DNA from: Acidobacteriota bacterium
GTDB lineage: Bacteria; Acidobacteriota; Thermoanaerobaculia; UBA5066
Direction: 5' to 3'
NCBI GenBank assembly: GCA_029781975.1
Contig: JAKOVQ010000016.1
Location: 186,001-250,000 of the forward strand
Length of the DNA: 64,000 nucleotides
The position numbers and the translations under genes were made by a program. This document shows positions 21,533 to 35,108 of the stretch, in pieces. The notes beneath the pieces are model-generated. The model had not been told where the DNA came from. It did no database searches and saw nothing but the letters and a program-made list of their open reading frames with translations. Every line of letters starts with the position of its first letter. The stretch's first letter is position 1.

Positions 21533-22657
21533 GTGGAGCTGACTCTTCCGGCCGCGGCTCTCTCGCGCGAGCTGAGTCTCATGCAAGGGGTCGTCGAAAA
21601 GCGCGCGACCCACCAGATCCTGACGAACGTCCTCCTCGAGGGCCGGGGAAACGTCCTGTCCCTGACGGCCACCGACCTCGACACGACGTTCGTGTCCGAG
21701 GTCGAGAGCCTCTCCCTGAAGGTCCCGGGCGCGGTGACCGCACCGGCCCGCAGGCTCTTCGACATCGTCCGCGACCTTCCGTCCGCCGCCGAGATCCGCC
21801 TCAAGGTCCTCGAGAACAACCACGTGCAGCTCGACTGCGCGAACCCGAAGCTGAGGGTGAGGCTCAACGGCCTTCCGGCGACGGACTTCCCCACGAGGCC
21901 GGAGGTGTCGGGAGGGCCGTCGCTGACGATCCCGTTCGGGACGCTTCGCCGGATGGTCGAGAAGGTCCGGTTCGCGGTCTCGACCGAGGAGATGCGCCTG
22001 CAGCTCCAGGGGGCCCTCCTCAAGCCGGGCGACGGCGGGCTGGAGATGGCCGCCACCGACGGACACCGCCTCGCGCTCGTCGCCGTGGAGGAGGCTCAGA
22101 TCGAGGAGGGGTTCGAGCCGGTCCTCGTCTCCAAGAAGATCCTCGACGAGCTGGGCCGGCTCGACGCGCCCGACGAGGTCCCGGTGACCATCGTCCGGGG
22201 CGCGAACCACATCGGCTTCACCGTCGGTCCGCGCCGCCTCTTCTCCAAGCTCGACGAGAGGCGTTTTCCGGACTACGAGAAGGTGATCTCGAAGGACAAC
22301 ACGAAGAGGGCGGTCGTCGACCGCCAGGAGCTCCTCTCCGCCGTCAAGAGGATCTCCCTCCTCTCCGGAGACAGGACCAAGGCCGTGACGGTCGGTTTCC
22401 GTCCCGGGGCGATCGTCATCTCGTCCGAGAGCCAGGACGTCGGGGACGGGGACCAGGAGATCGCGGCGGAGTACGACAGCACGACGATGAGCCTGAGGCT
22501 GAACGCGCGCTACCTCGAGCAGTTCCTCGAGGTGGTCGAGACGCCGCAGGTCCATCTCTTCGTCCGGGACGAGCAGGCCCAGTGCCAGGGACGTCCCGGC
22601 GGGCCGATCACCGGCGTGAAGAGCTACCTGTACGTCGTGATGCCGATGCGGATCTGA
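21533..22657 (+). CDS. dnaN: DNA polymerase III beta clamp
   Basis: MELTLPAAALSRELSLMQGVVEKRATHQILTNVLLEG...ATDGHRLALV...; GTG start with AAGGAGG RBS. Confidence 0.97.
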   Translation: MELTLPAAALSRELSLMQGVVEKRATHQILTNVLLEGRGNVLSLTATDLDTTFVSEVESLSLKVPGAVTAPARRLFDIVRDLPSAAEIRLKVLENNHVQLDCANPKLRVRLNGLPATDFPTRPEVSGGPSLTIPFGTLRRMVEKVRFAVSTEEMRLQLQGALLKPGDGGLEMAATDGHRLALVAVEEAQIEEGFEPVLVSKKILDELGRLDAPDEVPVTIVRGANHIGFTVGPRRLFSKLDERRFPDYEKVISKDNTKRAVVDRQELLSAVKRISLLSGDRTKAVTVGFRPGAIVISSESQDVGDGDQEIAAEYDSTTMSLRLNARYLEQFLEVVETPQVHLFVRDEQAQCQGRPGGPITGVKSYLYVVMPMRI

Positions 22658-22663
22658 GGCCGC

Positions 22664-26298
<3,635 letters not shown>

Positions 26299-26308
26299 AG
26301 CCACGCGC

Positions 26309-28927
26309 ATGACGGACCAGCCAGAAGCCCCCGCCGAGCAGCGGATCCCCGTCTCCATCGAGGAGGAGATCCGCCGCAGCTACCTCGACTACGCGATGTC
26401 CGTGATCGTCGGGCGCGCCCTCCCCGACGTCCGCGACGGCCTGAAGCCGGTCCACCGTCGCGTCCTCTTCGGGATGTGGGAGCAGGGGAACCGGTTCAAC
26501 AAGGCCCACAAGAAGTCCGCCCGCATCGTGGGCGACGTGATGGGCAAGTACCACCCCCACGGGGACCAGGCCATCTACGACACCGTCGTGAGGCTGGCCC
26601 AGCCGTTCTCGATGAGCGAGCCGCTCGTCGACGGGCAGGGGAACTTCGGGTCGATCGACGGCGACAACGCCGCGGCGATGCGGTACACGGAGATCCGGCT
26701 GACCCGCCTGGCCGAGGAGCTCCTCGGCGACGACATCGAGAAGGAGACCGTCGACTGGACCCCGAACTACGACGGGTCGCTCGAGGAGCCGACGGTCCTC
26801 CCGGCGAAGTTCCCGAACCTCCTGGTGAACGGCGCCGAGGGGATCGCGGTCGGCATGGCCACCAAGATCCCCCCGCACAACCTCCGGGAGGCCTGCGACG
26901 CGGCGATCCTCCTCCTCGACGACCCGGCGACCCCGCTCGACCGGCTCCTCTCCGTCCTCCCCGGGCCCGACTTCCCGACGGGCGGCGTGATCCGCGGGCG
27001 GCAGGGGATCGTCGAGGCCTACAAGACGGGCCGCGGGATCCTCCAGGTGCGGGGCCGGGCCGAGATCGAGACGAGCGCCCGGGGGGACCGCGAGTCGATC
27101 GTGATCACCGAGATCCCCTTCCAGGTGAACAAGGCGCGCCTCATCGAGCAGATCGCCGACCTCGTCAACGAGAAGAGGGTCGAGGGGGTCTCCGCCATCC
27201 GCGACGAGTCCGACCGGCAGGGGATGCGGGTCGTCGTCGACCTCAAGCGCGGGGAGAACGCCAACGTCCTCCTCAACAGGCTCTTCGCCCTGACCCCGCT
27301 CCAGTCGTCGTTCGGGATCATCTTCCTCGCGATCGTCGACGGGCAGCCGCGCGTCCTGCCGCTCCGGGACCTCCTCTCCCACTTCCTCGACCACCGCCGC
27401 CAGGTCGTGGTCCGGAGGACCAAGTTCGACCTCGGGAAGGCGGAGGAGCGCGCCCACCTCCTCCTCGGCCTCGCCCTCGCCCTGGCGGACCTCGACGCCG
27501 TGATCCGGATCATCCGGGGCTCGAAGGACCCGGCCCAGGCGCGGGAGCGCCTCACCCGGGAGGTCGCCTTCGAGGTCGAGGGGCTCGCCCGCTTCCTCGG
27601 GGTCGAGCACCTCGAGCTGACGCCCCGGGCCCGCCGCGACGGCGCCCTCGTCCGCCTCGACGAGACGCAGGCCCAGGCGATCCTCGACATGCGGCTGCAG
27701 CGGCTGACCGGCCTCGAGCGCGAGAAGATCGTCGCGGAGTACCGGGAGGTCCTCGCGCTCGTCGCCGACCTGAAGGACATCCTGGCCCGGCCCGAGCGGG
27801 TGACGGCGATCCTGAAGTCCGAGCTCCTCGAGGTGAAGGAGCGCTTCGGGGGACCGCGGAGGACGGAGATCTCGGTCGAGGAGGGGGACCTCGCCATCGA
27901 AGACCTGATCGCCGAGGAGCTCGTCGTCCTCACCGTCACCCGGGGGGGCTACGCCAAGAGGACCCCCCTCTCCGTCTACCGCGAGCAGAGGCGGGGCGGG
28001 AAGGGGCGGACCGGGGCGGCCACGACCGAGGAGGACGTCGTCGACCAGCTGTTCGTCGCCTCGACGCACGACTACCTCCTCGCCTTCACCAACCGGGGGC
28101 GCGTCTTCTGGATCAAGGTCTACGACGTCCCCTCCGCAGCGCCGACCGCGCGCGGCAAGGCGCTCGTCAACCTGATCTCGCTCGAGCAGGGCGAGACGGT
28201 CGCGGCGCTGACCACCACGCGCGACTTCCCGGAGACGCAGTACCTCCTCTTCGCCACGCGGCGCGGCCTCGTGAAGAAGACGGTCCTCTCCGCCTACGGC
28301 AACCCCCGCGCCGCCGGCATCATCGCGATCAACCTCGAGGAGGGGGACGAGCTCCTCTCGGTCCACGTGACGGACGGCTCCCGCCAGGTCTTCCTCGGAA
28401 CGCGCGGCGGCATGGCGATCAAGTTCTCCGAGAGCGACGTGAGGGCGACCGGCCGGGACACGACGGGAGTCAAGGGGATCGAGCTGAAGGAGGGCGACGT
28501 CGTGGTCGAGATGGATCTCGTCGAGGAGGACGGGGCGCTCCTGGCCGTGACCGAGAACGGCTACGGGAAGCGGACCGACGTGGCCGAGTACCGGCACCAG
28601 GCGCGCGGCGGGTCGGGCGTCATCAACGTGAAGGTGACCGAGAAGACGGGTCCCGTCGTCGGGATCAAGTCGGTGACGGGGTCCCACCAGCTCCTCGTCA
28701 TCACAGAGAAGGGGATCCTGATCCGGTTCGCCGCCGCCGAGGTGAGGGAGACGGGCCGGGCCGCGCAGGGCGTCCGCCTCATCGACCTCGAGGAGGGGGA
28801 CCGCGTCGTCGCCGTCGCCACGATGGACGAGAAGGACGAGAGCCCGGAGCCCGAGGACGCCGGCGGGGCCGGGGAGGGGACGGACGCCGCCCGGGGCGGG
28901 CCCGGGCCCGAGCCGGAAACCGAGTAG
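26309..28927 (+). CDS. gyrA: DNA gyrase subunit A
   Basis: [33 protein letters not shown]...[19 protein letters not shown]-terminal beta-pinwheel repeats. Confidence 0.98.
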   Translation: MTDQPEAPAEQRIPVSIEEEIRRSYLDYAMSVIVGRALPDVRDGLKPVHRRVLFGMWEQGNRFNKAHKKSARIVGDVMGKYHPHGDQAIYDTVVRLAQPFSMSEPLVDGQGNFGSIDGDNAAAMRYTEIRLTRLAEELLGDDIEKETVDWTPNYDGSLEEPTVLPAKFPNLLVNGAEGIAVGMATKIPPHNLREACDAAILLLDDPATPLDRLLSVLPGPDFPTGGVIRGRQGIVEAYKTGRGILQVRGRAEIETSARGDRESIVITEIPFQVNKARLIEQIADLVNEKRVEGVSAIRDESDRQGMRVVVDLKRGENANVLLNRLFALTPLQSSFGIIFLAIVDGQPRVLPLRDLLSHFLDHRRQVVVRRTKFDLGKAEERAHLLLGLALALADLDAVIRIIRGSKDPAQARERLTREVAFEVEGLARFLGVEHLELTPRARRDGALVRLDETQAQAILDMRLQRLTGLEREKIVAEYREVLALVADLKDILARPERVTAILKSELLEVKERFGGPRRTEISVEEGDLAIEDLIAEELVVLTVTRGGYAKRTPLSVYREQRRGGKGRTGAATTEEDVVDQLFVASTHDYLLAFTNRGRVFWIKVYDVPSAAPTARGKALVNLISLEQGETVAALTTTRDFPETQYLLFATRRGLVKKTVLSAYGNPRAAGIIAINLEEGDELLSVHVTDGSRQVFLGTRGGMAIKFSESDVRATGRDTTGVKGIELKEGDVVVEMDLVEEDGALLAVTENGYGKRTDVAEYRHQARGGSGVINVKVTEKTGPVVGIKSVTGSHQLLVITEKGILIRFAAAEVRETGRAAQGVRLIDLEEGDRVVAVATMDEKDESPEPEDAGGAGEGTDAARGGPGPEPETE

Positions 28928-28937
28928 AGTCGGGGCC

Positions 28938-29591
28938 ATGAGATTCTTCCTGGACACCGTGGACGTCGACGACGCGCGCCGGGCGCGCGAGTGGGGCCTC
29001 CTCGACGGGATCCTCGTCCGCCCCGACGCGGTCGCGTCGGCGGGCCGCGACTACCGGCGCTCCGTGGCGGACCTCGCGCAGGTGGGCGACGGCGCCGTCG
29101 TGGCGACGGTCACGGCGGCGGAGCCGAAGGGGATGTACAAGGAGGCGCGCGAGCTCCACAAGCTCGGCAAGAACCTCGTCATCCGGGTGCCGATGTCGCG
29201 CGAGGGGCTGCGTGTCGTGAGGCTCCTCAACGACGAGCAGATCGCCACCGACGTCGGCCTCGTCTTCAGCCCGATGCAGGCCCTCCTGGCCGCCCGGGCC
29301 GGGTCGGCGTACGTCTCCGCGCACGTCGGCGCGCTCGACGACTCGAGCCAGATCGGGATGGACGTCGTCGACGCCATCGTCCGCGTCTACGACAACTACG
29401 GCCTGCAGACCCAGATCGTCGTCGACGGGATCCAGAGCCCGGTCCACGTCCTCGACGCGGCCACGATGGGGGCGGACGTGGGGGTCCTCCCGTTCGCGGT
29501 CCTCGACCGGCTCTTCGACCACCCCCTGACCTCCGCCGGCCTCGCCGCGCTCCGCGTCCACGCGGGGGACGGGACCCGCCGCGTGCATTGA
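28938..29591 (+). CDS. Transaldolase/fructose-6-phosphate aldolase-fold protein, catalytically divergent
   Basis: Full-length similarity to the FSA/Tal subfamily (MRFFLDTVDVDDAR...GLVFSPMQALLAARAG..YVSAHVG..DD...YDNYGLQTQIV...PVHVLDAATMGADVGVLPFAVLDRLFDHPLT), but the TTNP and K(I/V)P motifs are altered. Confidence 0.82.
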   Translation: MRFFLDTVDVDDARRAREWGLLDGILVRPDAVASAGRDYRRSVADLAQVGDGAVVATVTAAEPKGMYKEARELHKLGKNLVIRVPMSREGLRVVRLLNDEQIATDVGLVFSPMQALLAARAGSAYVSAHVGALDDSSQIGMDVVDAIVRVYDNYGLQTQIVVDGIQSPVHVLDAATMGADVGVLPFAVLDRLFDHPLTSAGLAALRVHAGDGTRRVH

Positions 29592-29595
29592 GCCG

Positions 29596-29880
29596 ATGAC
29601 GATCTCGCGGGAGCGGGCGGCCGACCTGTCGCGGCGGATCGTCGAGCGGCTCCGGAAGACGCCGGGGGTGGAGCTGGCGGCCGAGCCGGAGCTCGTCAGG
29701 ACCCGGCTCGTCCAGGCCTTCCTCGAGTTCGAGCGCGAGGCGGACGCGATCGGGGATGCCGTCCGGGCGAAGCTCCTGGCGCGCCCCCGCCACCCGACGG
29801 AAGGGTCGCGGGAGTGGGACCTCCTCTACTCGGAGGAGGTCGGGCGGGCCTTCTCCGCGCTCGTCAGCCGCGGCGAGTAG
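29596..29880 (+). CDS. DUF507-like protein
   Basis: 94-aa alpha-helical protein with a LLYSEEVGRAF tail resembling DUF507; no functional assignment. Confidence 0.55.
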   Translation: MTISRERAADLSRRIVERLRKTPGVELAAEPELVRTRLVQAFLEFEREADAIGDAVRAKLLARPRHPTEGSREWDLLYSEEVGRAFSALVSRGE

Positions 29881-29901
29881 TCGGCCGGCCGGGGAGGGGC
29901 G

Positions 29902-31473
29902 TTGGTTGGTGTCTCGTCCCGGTCTTCTTGCGTTTGGTCTAGGCCAAGAGCCATCCTGACGGGCGTGGAAACGCCCGTGACGCTCCCCGATGGCCCGGCC
30001 CCTGGTCGGATCCCGCTCTACCGGACGATCTCGGACGGGATCATCCGCGACATCCGGCGGGGCCGGTACCTCGAGGGGACGCGCCTTCCGGCCTCGCGCG
30101 CCCTCGCGAAGGAGCTCGGGGTGAACCGGGCCACGGTCCACCAGGCCCTCCAGGTCCTCAAGCGGGAGGGGTGGATCGAGACGAACAAGGGGGGCGGGAC
30201 CCACGTCGCCCGGCGCTCCGCGGCGGCCCCCGTCCTGGCGCCGTCGCCCGCCTGGGACCGGATCTCCTCCTCGCTCCTCTCCCGGATCGTGGCCGAGGCC
30301 GCCGGGCAGGAGCCGTTCCCCGACGCCCCCTTCGACCTCGCCCGCCTCGCCCCGGACGAGAGGGAGTTCCCGGCGGAGGAGTTCGCGGCGGCGCTCTCCG
30401 AGGTGGCGCGCGACGGGGCCCTCCTCGCGTACGGCTCCCCCTTCGGCTACCGGCCGCTCCGCGAGACGATCGCGCGGCGCCTCGAGCGGAGAGGGATCCC
30501 GGCCGACGCGGACGCGATCCTCGTCGTCAACGGCGCGCAGCAGGGCCTCGACCTGATCACGCGCGCGCTCGTCGACCCGTCGGACCCCGTGGCGGTGGAG
30601 GAGCCGAGCTACTCGGGGGCCCTCGCCCTCCTCCGGGCGCACCGGGCCCGGCTCCTCGGCGTCCCGCTCGACGCGTCGGGCCCGACGCCGGAGGCGCTCC
30701 GGGCGGTCCTCGCCGAGAGGCCGAAGTTCCTCTACACGATCCCGGACTTCCAGAATCCCACCGGGCTCCTGACCTCCCCCGGCCGCCGGGCGGAGATCGT
30801 CGAGGCCGCGGCCGAGGCGGGGGTCCTCGTCGTCGAGGACGCCTTCGACGCCGACCTCCTCGTGGAGGGGGAGCTCCCGCCCCCCCTCGCCGCGCTGGCC
30901 CCCGGCCTCGTCGTCCACCTCGGGACCCTCTCGAAGGCGCTCTTCCCGGGCGTGAGGGTGGGGTGGATCTCGGGGCCGCGCGAGCTCGTCCACCGGCTCG
31001 CCGCGCTCAAGAGGATCGGGGAGCTGACCTCGCCCCCGGTCCTCCAGGCCGCGCTCAACCTCTTCCTCGCGCGCGGCGGCTACGACCGGCACCTGGCGCG
31101 GACCCGCGCCCGCCTGAAGGCGCGGCTCGCCGTGGCGCACCGGACCATCGCCCGGTGCTTCCCCGCCGGCACCCGCTGCGAGAAGCCGCTCGGCGGCTAC
31201 GTCCTGTGGGTCCGGCTCCCGGAGGGGGTCTCGGGGCGGGAGCTGGCGGCCTCGGTGCGGGGGGAAGGGGTCCTCCTTTCGCCCGGGGCGGATTACGTCC
31301 CCGACCGGTCCGACGTCGCCGCCGTCCGCCTCTCGGTGGCCCGCCTCTCCGGCGCGGAGCTGGAGGCGGCCCTGGAGATCGCGGGGACCCACGCGCGGCA
31401 GGCCGCGCGCCGCGCCCGCCGGGCCGCGGGGCCGGCCGGCGTCCGGGGCGAGGAAGCCCTCATCGGCATCTGA
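29902..31473 (+). CDS. pdxR: MocR/PdxR-type regulator (GntR wHTH fused to class I aminotransferase domain)
   Basis: [46 protein letters not shown] plus aminotransferase domain with PLP-Lys motif [17 protein letters not shown]; adjacent to pdxS/pdxT. True start may be about 29965. Confidence 0.88.
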   Translation: MVGVSSRSSCVWSRPRAILTGVETPVTLPDGPAPGRIPLYRTISDGIIRDIRRGRYLEGTRLPASRALAKELGVNRATVHQALQVLKREGWIETNKGGGTHVARRSAAAPVLAPSPAWDRISSSLLSRIVAEAAGQEPFPDAPFDLARLAPDEREFPAEEFAAALSEVARDGALLAYGSPFGYRPLRETIARRLERRGIPADADAILVVNGAQQGLDLITRALVDPSDPVAVEEPSYSGALALLRAHRARLLGVPLDASGPTPEALRAVLAERPKFLYTIPDFQNPTGLLTSPGRRAEIVEAAAEAGVLVVEDAFDADLLVEGELPPPLAALAPGLVVHLGTLSKALFPGVRVGWISGPRELVHRLAALKRIGELTSPPVLQAALNLFLARGGYDRHLARTRARLKARLAVAHRTIARCFPAGTRCEKPLGGYVLWVRLPEGVSGRELAASVRGEGVLLSPGADYVPDRSDVAAVRLSVARLSGAELEAALEIAGTHARQAARRARRAAGPAGVRGEEALIGI

Positions 31474-31505
31474 AGAGACGGAACCAGACACCGAAAGGAA
31501 CGACC

Positions 31506-32420
31506 ATGAGCAGCACCTTTCCCACCTTCGCCACCCCGTTCACCTCCGACGCCTTCCGCGTGAAGGTCGGCCTCGCCGAGATGCTCAAGGGCGGCGTCAT
31601 CATGGACGTCGTCAACGCCGAGCAGGCGAAGGTCGCCGAGGACGCCGGCGCGGCGGCCGTCATGGCGCTCGAGCGGGTCCCGGCCGACATCCGGAGGGAC
31701 GGCGGCGTCGCCCGGATGTCGCCGGTCGCCAAGATCCGCGAGATCCAGGCCGCCGTCTCGATCCCCGTGATGGCCAAGTGCCGGATCGGGCACGTCGCCG
31801 AGGCGCGGGTCCTCGAGTCGCTCGAGGTCGACTTCATCGACGAGAGCGAGGTCCTGACCCCGGCCGACGAGGCGAACCACGTCTACAAGCACGACTTCAA
31901 GGTCCCCTTCGTCTGCGGCTGCCGCAACCTGGGCGAGGCGCTGCGGCGGATCGGCGAGGGGGCGGCGATGATCCGGACCAAGGGCGAGGCGGGGACGGGA
32001 GACATCGTCCACGCCGTGAAGCACCTGCGGGAGGTGACGCGCGCGATGAAGGCGCTCACCCTCCTCACCCGCGACGAGTGGATGGCCGCCGCCAAGGAGC
32101 TGGGGGCGCCGTTCGAGCTGGTGATCTGGGTCGCGGAGAACGGGAAGCTCCCCGTGCCGAACTTCGCCGCCGGCGGCGTCGCCACGCCGGCCGACGCGGC
32201 GCTCTGCCGGATCCTCGGGGCCGAGGCGATCTTCGTCGGCTCCGGGATCTTCAAGTCGGACGACCCGGCGAAGCGGGCGCGGGCCATCGTCGAGGCGACG
32301 ACGCACTGGAACGACCCCGCGCGCGTCGCGAAGGCGTCGGAGGACCTCGGCGAGGGGATGAAGGGGCTCGAGGCCGCGAAGCTCGCCGAGTCCGAGATGC
32401 TCCAGACCCGCGGCTGGTGA
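31506..32420 (+). CDS. pdxS: Pyridoxal 5'-phosphate synthase lyase subunit PdxS
   Basis: [51 protein letters not shown]. Confidence 0.98.
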   Translation: MSSTFPTFATPFTSDAFRVKVGLAEMLKGGVIMDVVNAEQAKVAEDAGAAAVMALERVPADIRRDGGVARMSPVAKIREIQAAVSIPVMAKCRIGHVAEARVLESLEVDFIDESEVLTPADEANHVYKHDFKVPFVCGCRNLGEALRRIGEGAAMIRTKGEAGTGDIVHAVKHLREVTRAMKALTLLTRDEWMAAAKELGAPFELVIWVAENGKLPVPNFAAGGVATPADAALCRILGAEAIFVGSGIFKSDDPAKRARAIVEATTHWNDPARVAKASEDLGEGMKGLEAAKLAESEMLQTRGW

Positions 32421-32424
32421 GGCG

Positions 32425-33057
32425 ATGACGGGCCGGCCGGGGGGGACGCCCGCCCGGGCGCCGGGGACGGCGTCGCCCCGCGCCATCGGCGTCCTGGCGC
32501 TCCAGGGCGACTTCGAGGCCCACGCACGCGCCCTCGCGGCCGTGGGAGTCCCCGCGGTCGAGGTCCGGACGGCGGGCCAGCTCCTGTCCGCCGCCGGGCT
32601 CGTCCTTCCGGGCGGCGAGTCGACGACGCTCTGGAAGCTGATGGAGGGGACCGGGATCGCCGAGGCGATCGCGGAGGTCGTCCGCCGGGGCGACCCCGTC
32701 CTCGCCACCTGCGCGGGGGCGATCCTCCTCTCCCGCCGGATCCTGAACCCGGAGCGGCCCGGGCTCGGGCTCCTCGACGTCACCGCCGTCCGGAACGCCT
32801 ACGGCAGGCAGCTCGACTCCACCGTGGTCCGCCTGACCGACCTCGACCGGACGGCCCTCGGGAGCGATCCGCTGGAGGCGGTCTTCATCCGGGCGCCCCG
32901 CCTCGAGGCCCCCGGACCCGGCGTCGAGGTCCTCGCGCGGCGGGACGGCGATCCGGTCCTGGTGAGGCAGGGGAACGTGCTCGCCGCCACGTTCCACCCG
33001 GAGCTGGGCGAGGACTCCCGCGTCACGAGGCTCTTCGTCGCGGCCGGGCGCCGGTGA
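32425..33057 (+). CDS. pdxT: Pyridoxal 5'-phosphate synthase glutaminase subunit PdxT
   Basis: IGVLALQGDFEAHARALAAVG...LVLPGGESTTLWKLM...ATCAGAILLSR...ATFHPEL. Confidence 0.96.
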   Translation: MTGRPGGTPARAPGTASPRAIGVLALQGDFEAHARALAAVGVPAVEVRTAGQLLSAAGLVLPGGESTTLWKLMEGTGIAEAIAEVVRRGDPVLATCAGAILLSRRILNPERPGLGLLDVTAVRNAYGRQLDSTVVRLTDLDRTALGSDPLEAVFIRAPRLEAPGPGVEVLARRDGDPVLVRQGNVLAATFHPELGEDSRVTRLFVAAGRR

Positions 33058-34205
33058 CCGGCGCCGATCCCGTCGCGGAGACCCTCGCGGCGCTCGGCTT
33101 CCCGCCGGGCGAGCTGCCGCGCGCCGGAGCGCTCGACGCCCTCCATCTCCGCTTCTCCGGCGCGGTCCCCTATCACCCCACGCCGCCGCGCGCGCGACAT
33201 CCGCGAGAGGTCCTCGCCGCGTGGCTCGAGACGGGGGCGGGGACGTCGGGGGGCGAGAGGAGCCTCGCGTTCGCCGCCCTCGCCCGTGCGCTCGGCCTCG
33301 CCGTCACCCCGGCCGGGGCGGTCCTCCCCGGGGGGCGGCCCCACGCCCTCCTCCTCGTCGAGTCGGGCCGCGGGCCGCGCGCGCTCGTCGATCCCGCCCT
33401 GCCCGTCCCGGCCGTCCTCCCGCTCGAGCCCCTCCCCGTCGACCTCGCGAGCCCGATCGGCAGGCTGTCTGTCGTCCGGAAGGGCCCGGAGCTCGAGCTG
33501 GTCGCCGAGCGACGGGGGGCGGCGCGGACCCTCCTCCGGACGGCTCTCGCGCCCGTCACGGACGCCGCGCTCGCGGGACCGGGCGCTCCGGCCGGCCTCC
33601 CGCCAGGGGCGCTCCTCCGCTTCCTCGAGGACCGGACCCTCGCGTGGAGCGGGGGCCGACTCACCCTCTCGGATGCCTGGAGCCGGCTCGAGCTCCCGGT
33701 GAGCGCCAGGGACGCATCGACGCTCGCAGGGCTCTTCGGCGAGCCGCTTCCCGCCGGCGTCGAGGACGCGACGCCCGAACCGCCGGCGGAGGCGTCCCTC
33801 ACCGCGTACCACGCCGTCGCCGCGCCCTCGGAGGAGCTCCTGGCCAGGCTCCGGAGCCTCGCGGGGCACCGGGCCCGCCTCGAGCCCGGAGCGCTCGACG
33901 GAGGCGTCGAGCCGCGGGAGGACGGGTTCTGCTGGACGCTGCGGGCTGCGGAGGGAGAGCTGCTCCGCGGGGAGGAGGTCCGCTTCCTCGACGACGGCGC
34001 CGAGGTGACCCTGTCCGGTCCCGGACCCGTCGCCCGGAAGCGCTACCGGGTCGAGCCTGCCGACGGCGGCGGGTCGCGCCTCTCGGTCCGCGCGACGCTC
34101 GCTCCCCCGGTCCCGGTCCGCGGCCCGAACGACGGGACGCGACGGACGCTCGTCTTCCTCCTCGTCTCCGAGCTCGTCGCCCTCGCCCGCGACGGCGCCC
34201 GCTGA
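33054..34205 (+). CDS. Uncharacterised 383-aa protein, possible arylamine N-acetyltransferase/transglutaminase-like fold
   Basis: LHLRFSGAVPYHPTPP...SGGERSLAFAALARALGLAV...GGRPHALLLVES...ALVDPALP loosely parallels NAT N-terminal motifs; 4-bp overlap with pdxT. Confidence 0.6.
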   Translation: MTGADPVAETLAALGFPPGELPRAGALDALHLRFSGAVPYHPTPPRARHPREVLAAWLETGAGTSGGERSLAFAALARALGLAVTPAGAVLPGGRPHALLLVESGRGPRALVDPALPVPAVLPLEPLPVDLASPIGRLSVVRKGPELELVAERRGAARTLLRTALAPVTDAALAGPGAPAGLPPGALLRFLEDRTLAWSGGRLTLSDAWSRLELPVSARDASTLAGLFGEPLPAGVEDATPEPPAEASLTAYHAVAAPSEELLARLRSLAGHRARLEPGALDGGVEPREDGFCWTLRAAEGELLRGEEVRFLDDGAEVTLSGPGPVARKRYRVEPADGGGSRLSVRATLAPPVPVRGPNDGTRRTLVFLLVSELVALARDGAR

Positions 34206-34246
34206 GCGCAGTCCCGCCGTCCGGGCGGCACCGGGCGGAGGCCGAG

Positions 34247-35011
34247 CTACCCGAATCGCAGCTCGTCGCCGTCCTGGAGGAGGCGGATGCGCGCCTCGCC
34301 CAGGGCGGCGAGGTCTTCCTTCAGCTCGTCCAGAGAGGGCGGCTTCATGTGGTAGAGGTTCACGGGGACGCCGGGCGGGAACTTGGTCATCTCCCGGCGG
34401 AGCGAGGCGGGCGTCAGGTGCTTCGAGACGTCGGCGATGCGGGCCATGCTGTCGGGGAACGAGCACTCGACGAAGATCGCCTCGAGGCGCGGGGCGCCCC
34501 GCGCGAGCTCCCAGATCGCCTCGGTCGGCCCCGTGTCGCTCGAGAAGACGACCTGGACCGTCCCGTCGGAGAGGAGGTATCCGAACGTCGGGACGACGTG
34601 GGTCACGGGGACGGCGACGCCCGTCAGCCCGCCCACCCGGAAGGGGACGCCCACGTCGATCGCCCGGAACGTCACGGCGGGGAGGAGGTGCGTCGGGATC
34701 CTCGTGAAGTCGGGCCAGAGCGCGTCGTTGAAGAGGTGCTGCTGGAGCAGGGTCGTCACCTCGCGCGGCGCGACGATCTCGATCGCCTGCTCCGTCTTCC
34801 CGAAGACGTTCTCGACCAGGAACGGGAGCGAGGCGACGTGGTCCATGTGGGAGTGGGTCACGAGGATGGAGCGGACGCGCGCCTGCTCGTCGAGGGAGAG
34901 CGCGGTGGTGAGGGCCCCGGCGTCGAGCGCGACGGTGCCGTCGATCAGGAACGAGGTCTGCCGGTGCCGGGGCGAGGAGCCCCCGTACGCCCCGAGGACG
35001 CGAATCTGCAC
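34247..35011 (-). CDS. MBL-fold hydrolase resembling class II 3',5'-cyclic nucleotide phosphodiesterase
   Basis: MQIRVLGAYGGSSPRHRQTSFLIDGTVALDAGALTTALS...ILVTHSHMDHVASLPFLVEN...FSSDTGPTEAIWE. Confidence 0.85.
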   Translation of the reverse strand: MQIRVLGAYGGSSPRHRQTSFLIDGTVALDAGALTTALSLDEQARVRSILVTHSHMDHVASLPFLVENVFGKTEQAIEIVAPREVTTLLQQHLFNDALWPDFTRIPTHLLPAVTFRAIDVGVPFRVGGLTGVAVPVTHVVPTFGYLLSDGTVQVVFSSDTGPTEAIWELARGAPRLEAIFVECSFPDSMARIADVSKHLTPASLRREMTKFPPGVPVNLYHMKPPSLDELKEDLAALGEARIRLLQDGDELRFG

Positions 35012-35108
35012 GGTCGCATTCTAGGACGGTCGGGGGACCCTCGGGGTGACGCCGGTCACGATTCCCGGCCGCCGGGGCTCGCGCCGGGCGGAGCGGCGCG
35101 GCCGGGGA

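Noticed and set aside
30171-32420. 749-aa plus-strand ORF
   Set aside because: Frame-shifted read through pdxR fused to the genuine pdxS frame; only 31506..32420 is a gene.
35044-35060. Possible terminator hairpin GTGACgccgGTCAC
   Set aside because: Five-bp stem without a U-tract; too weak to call.
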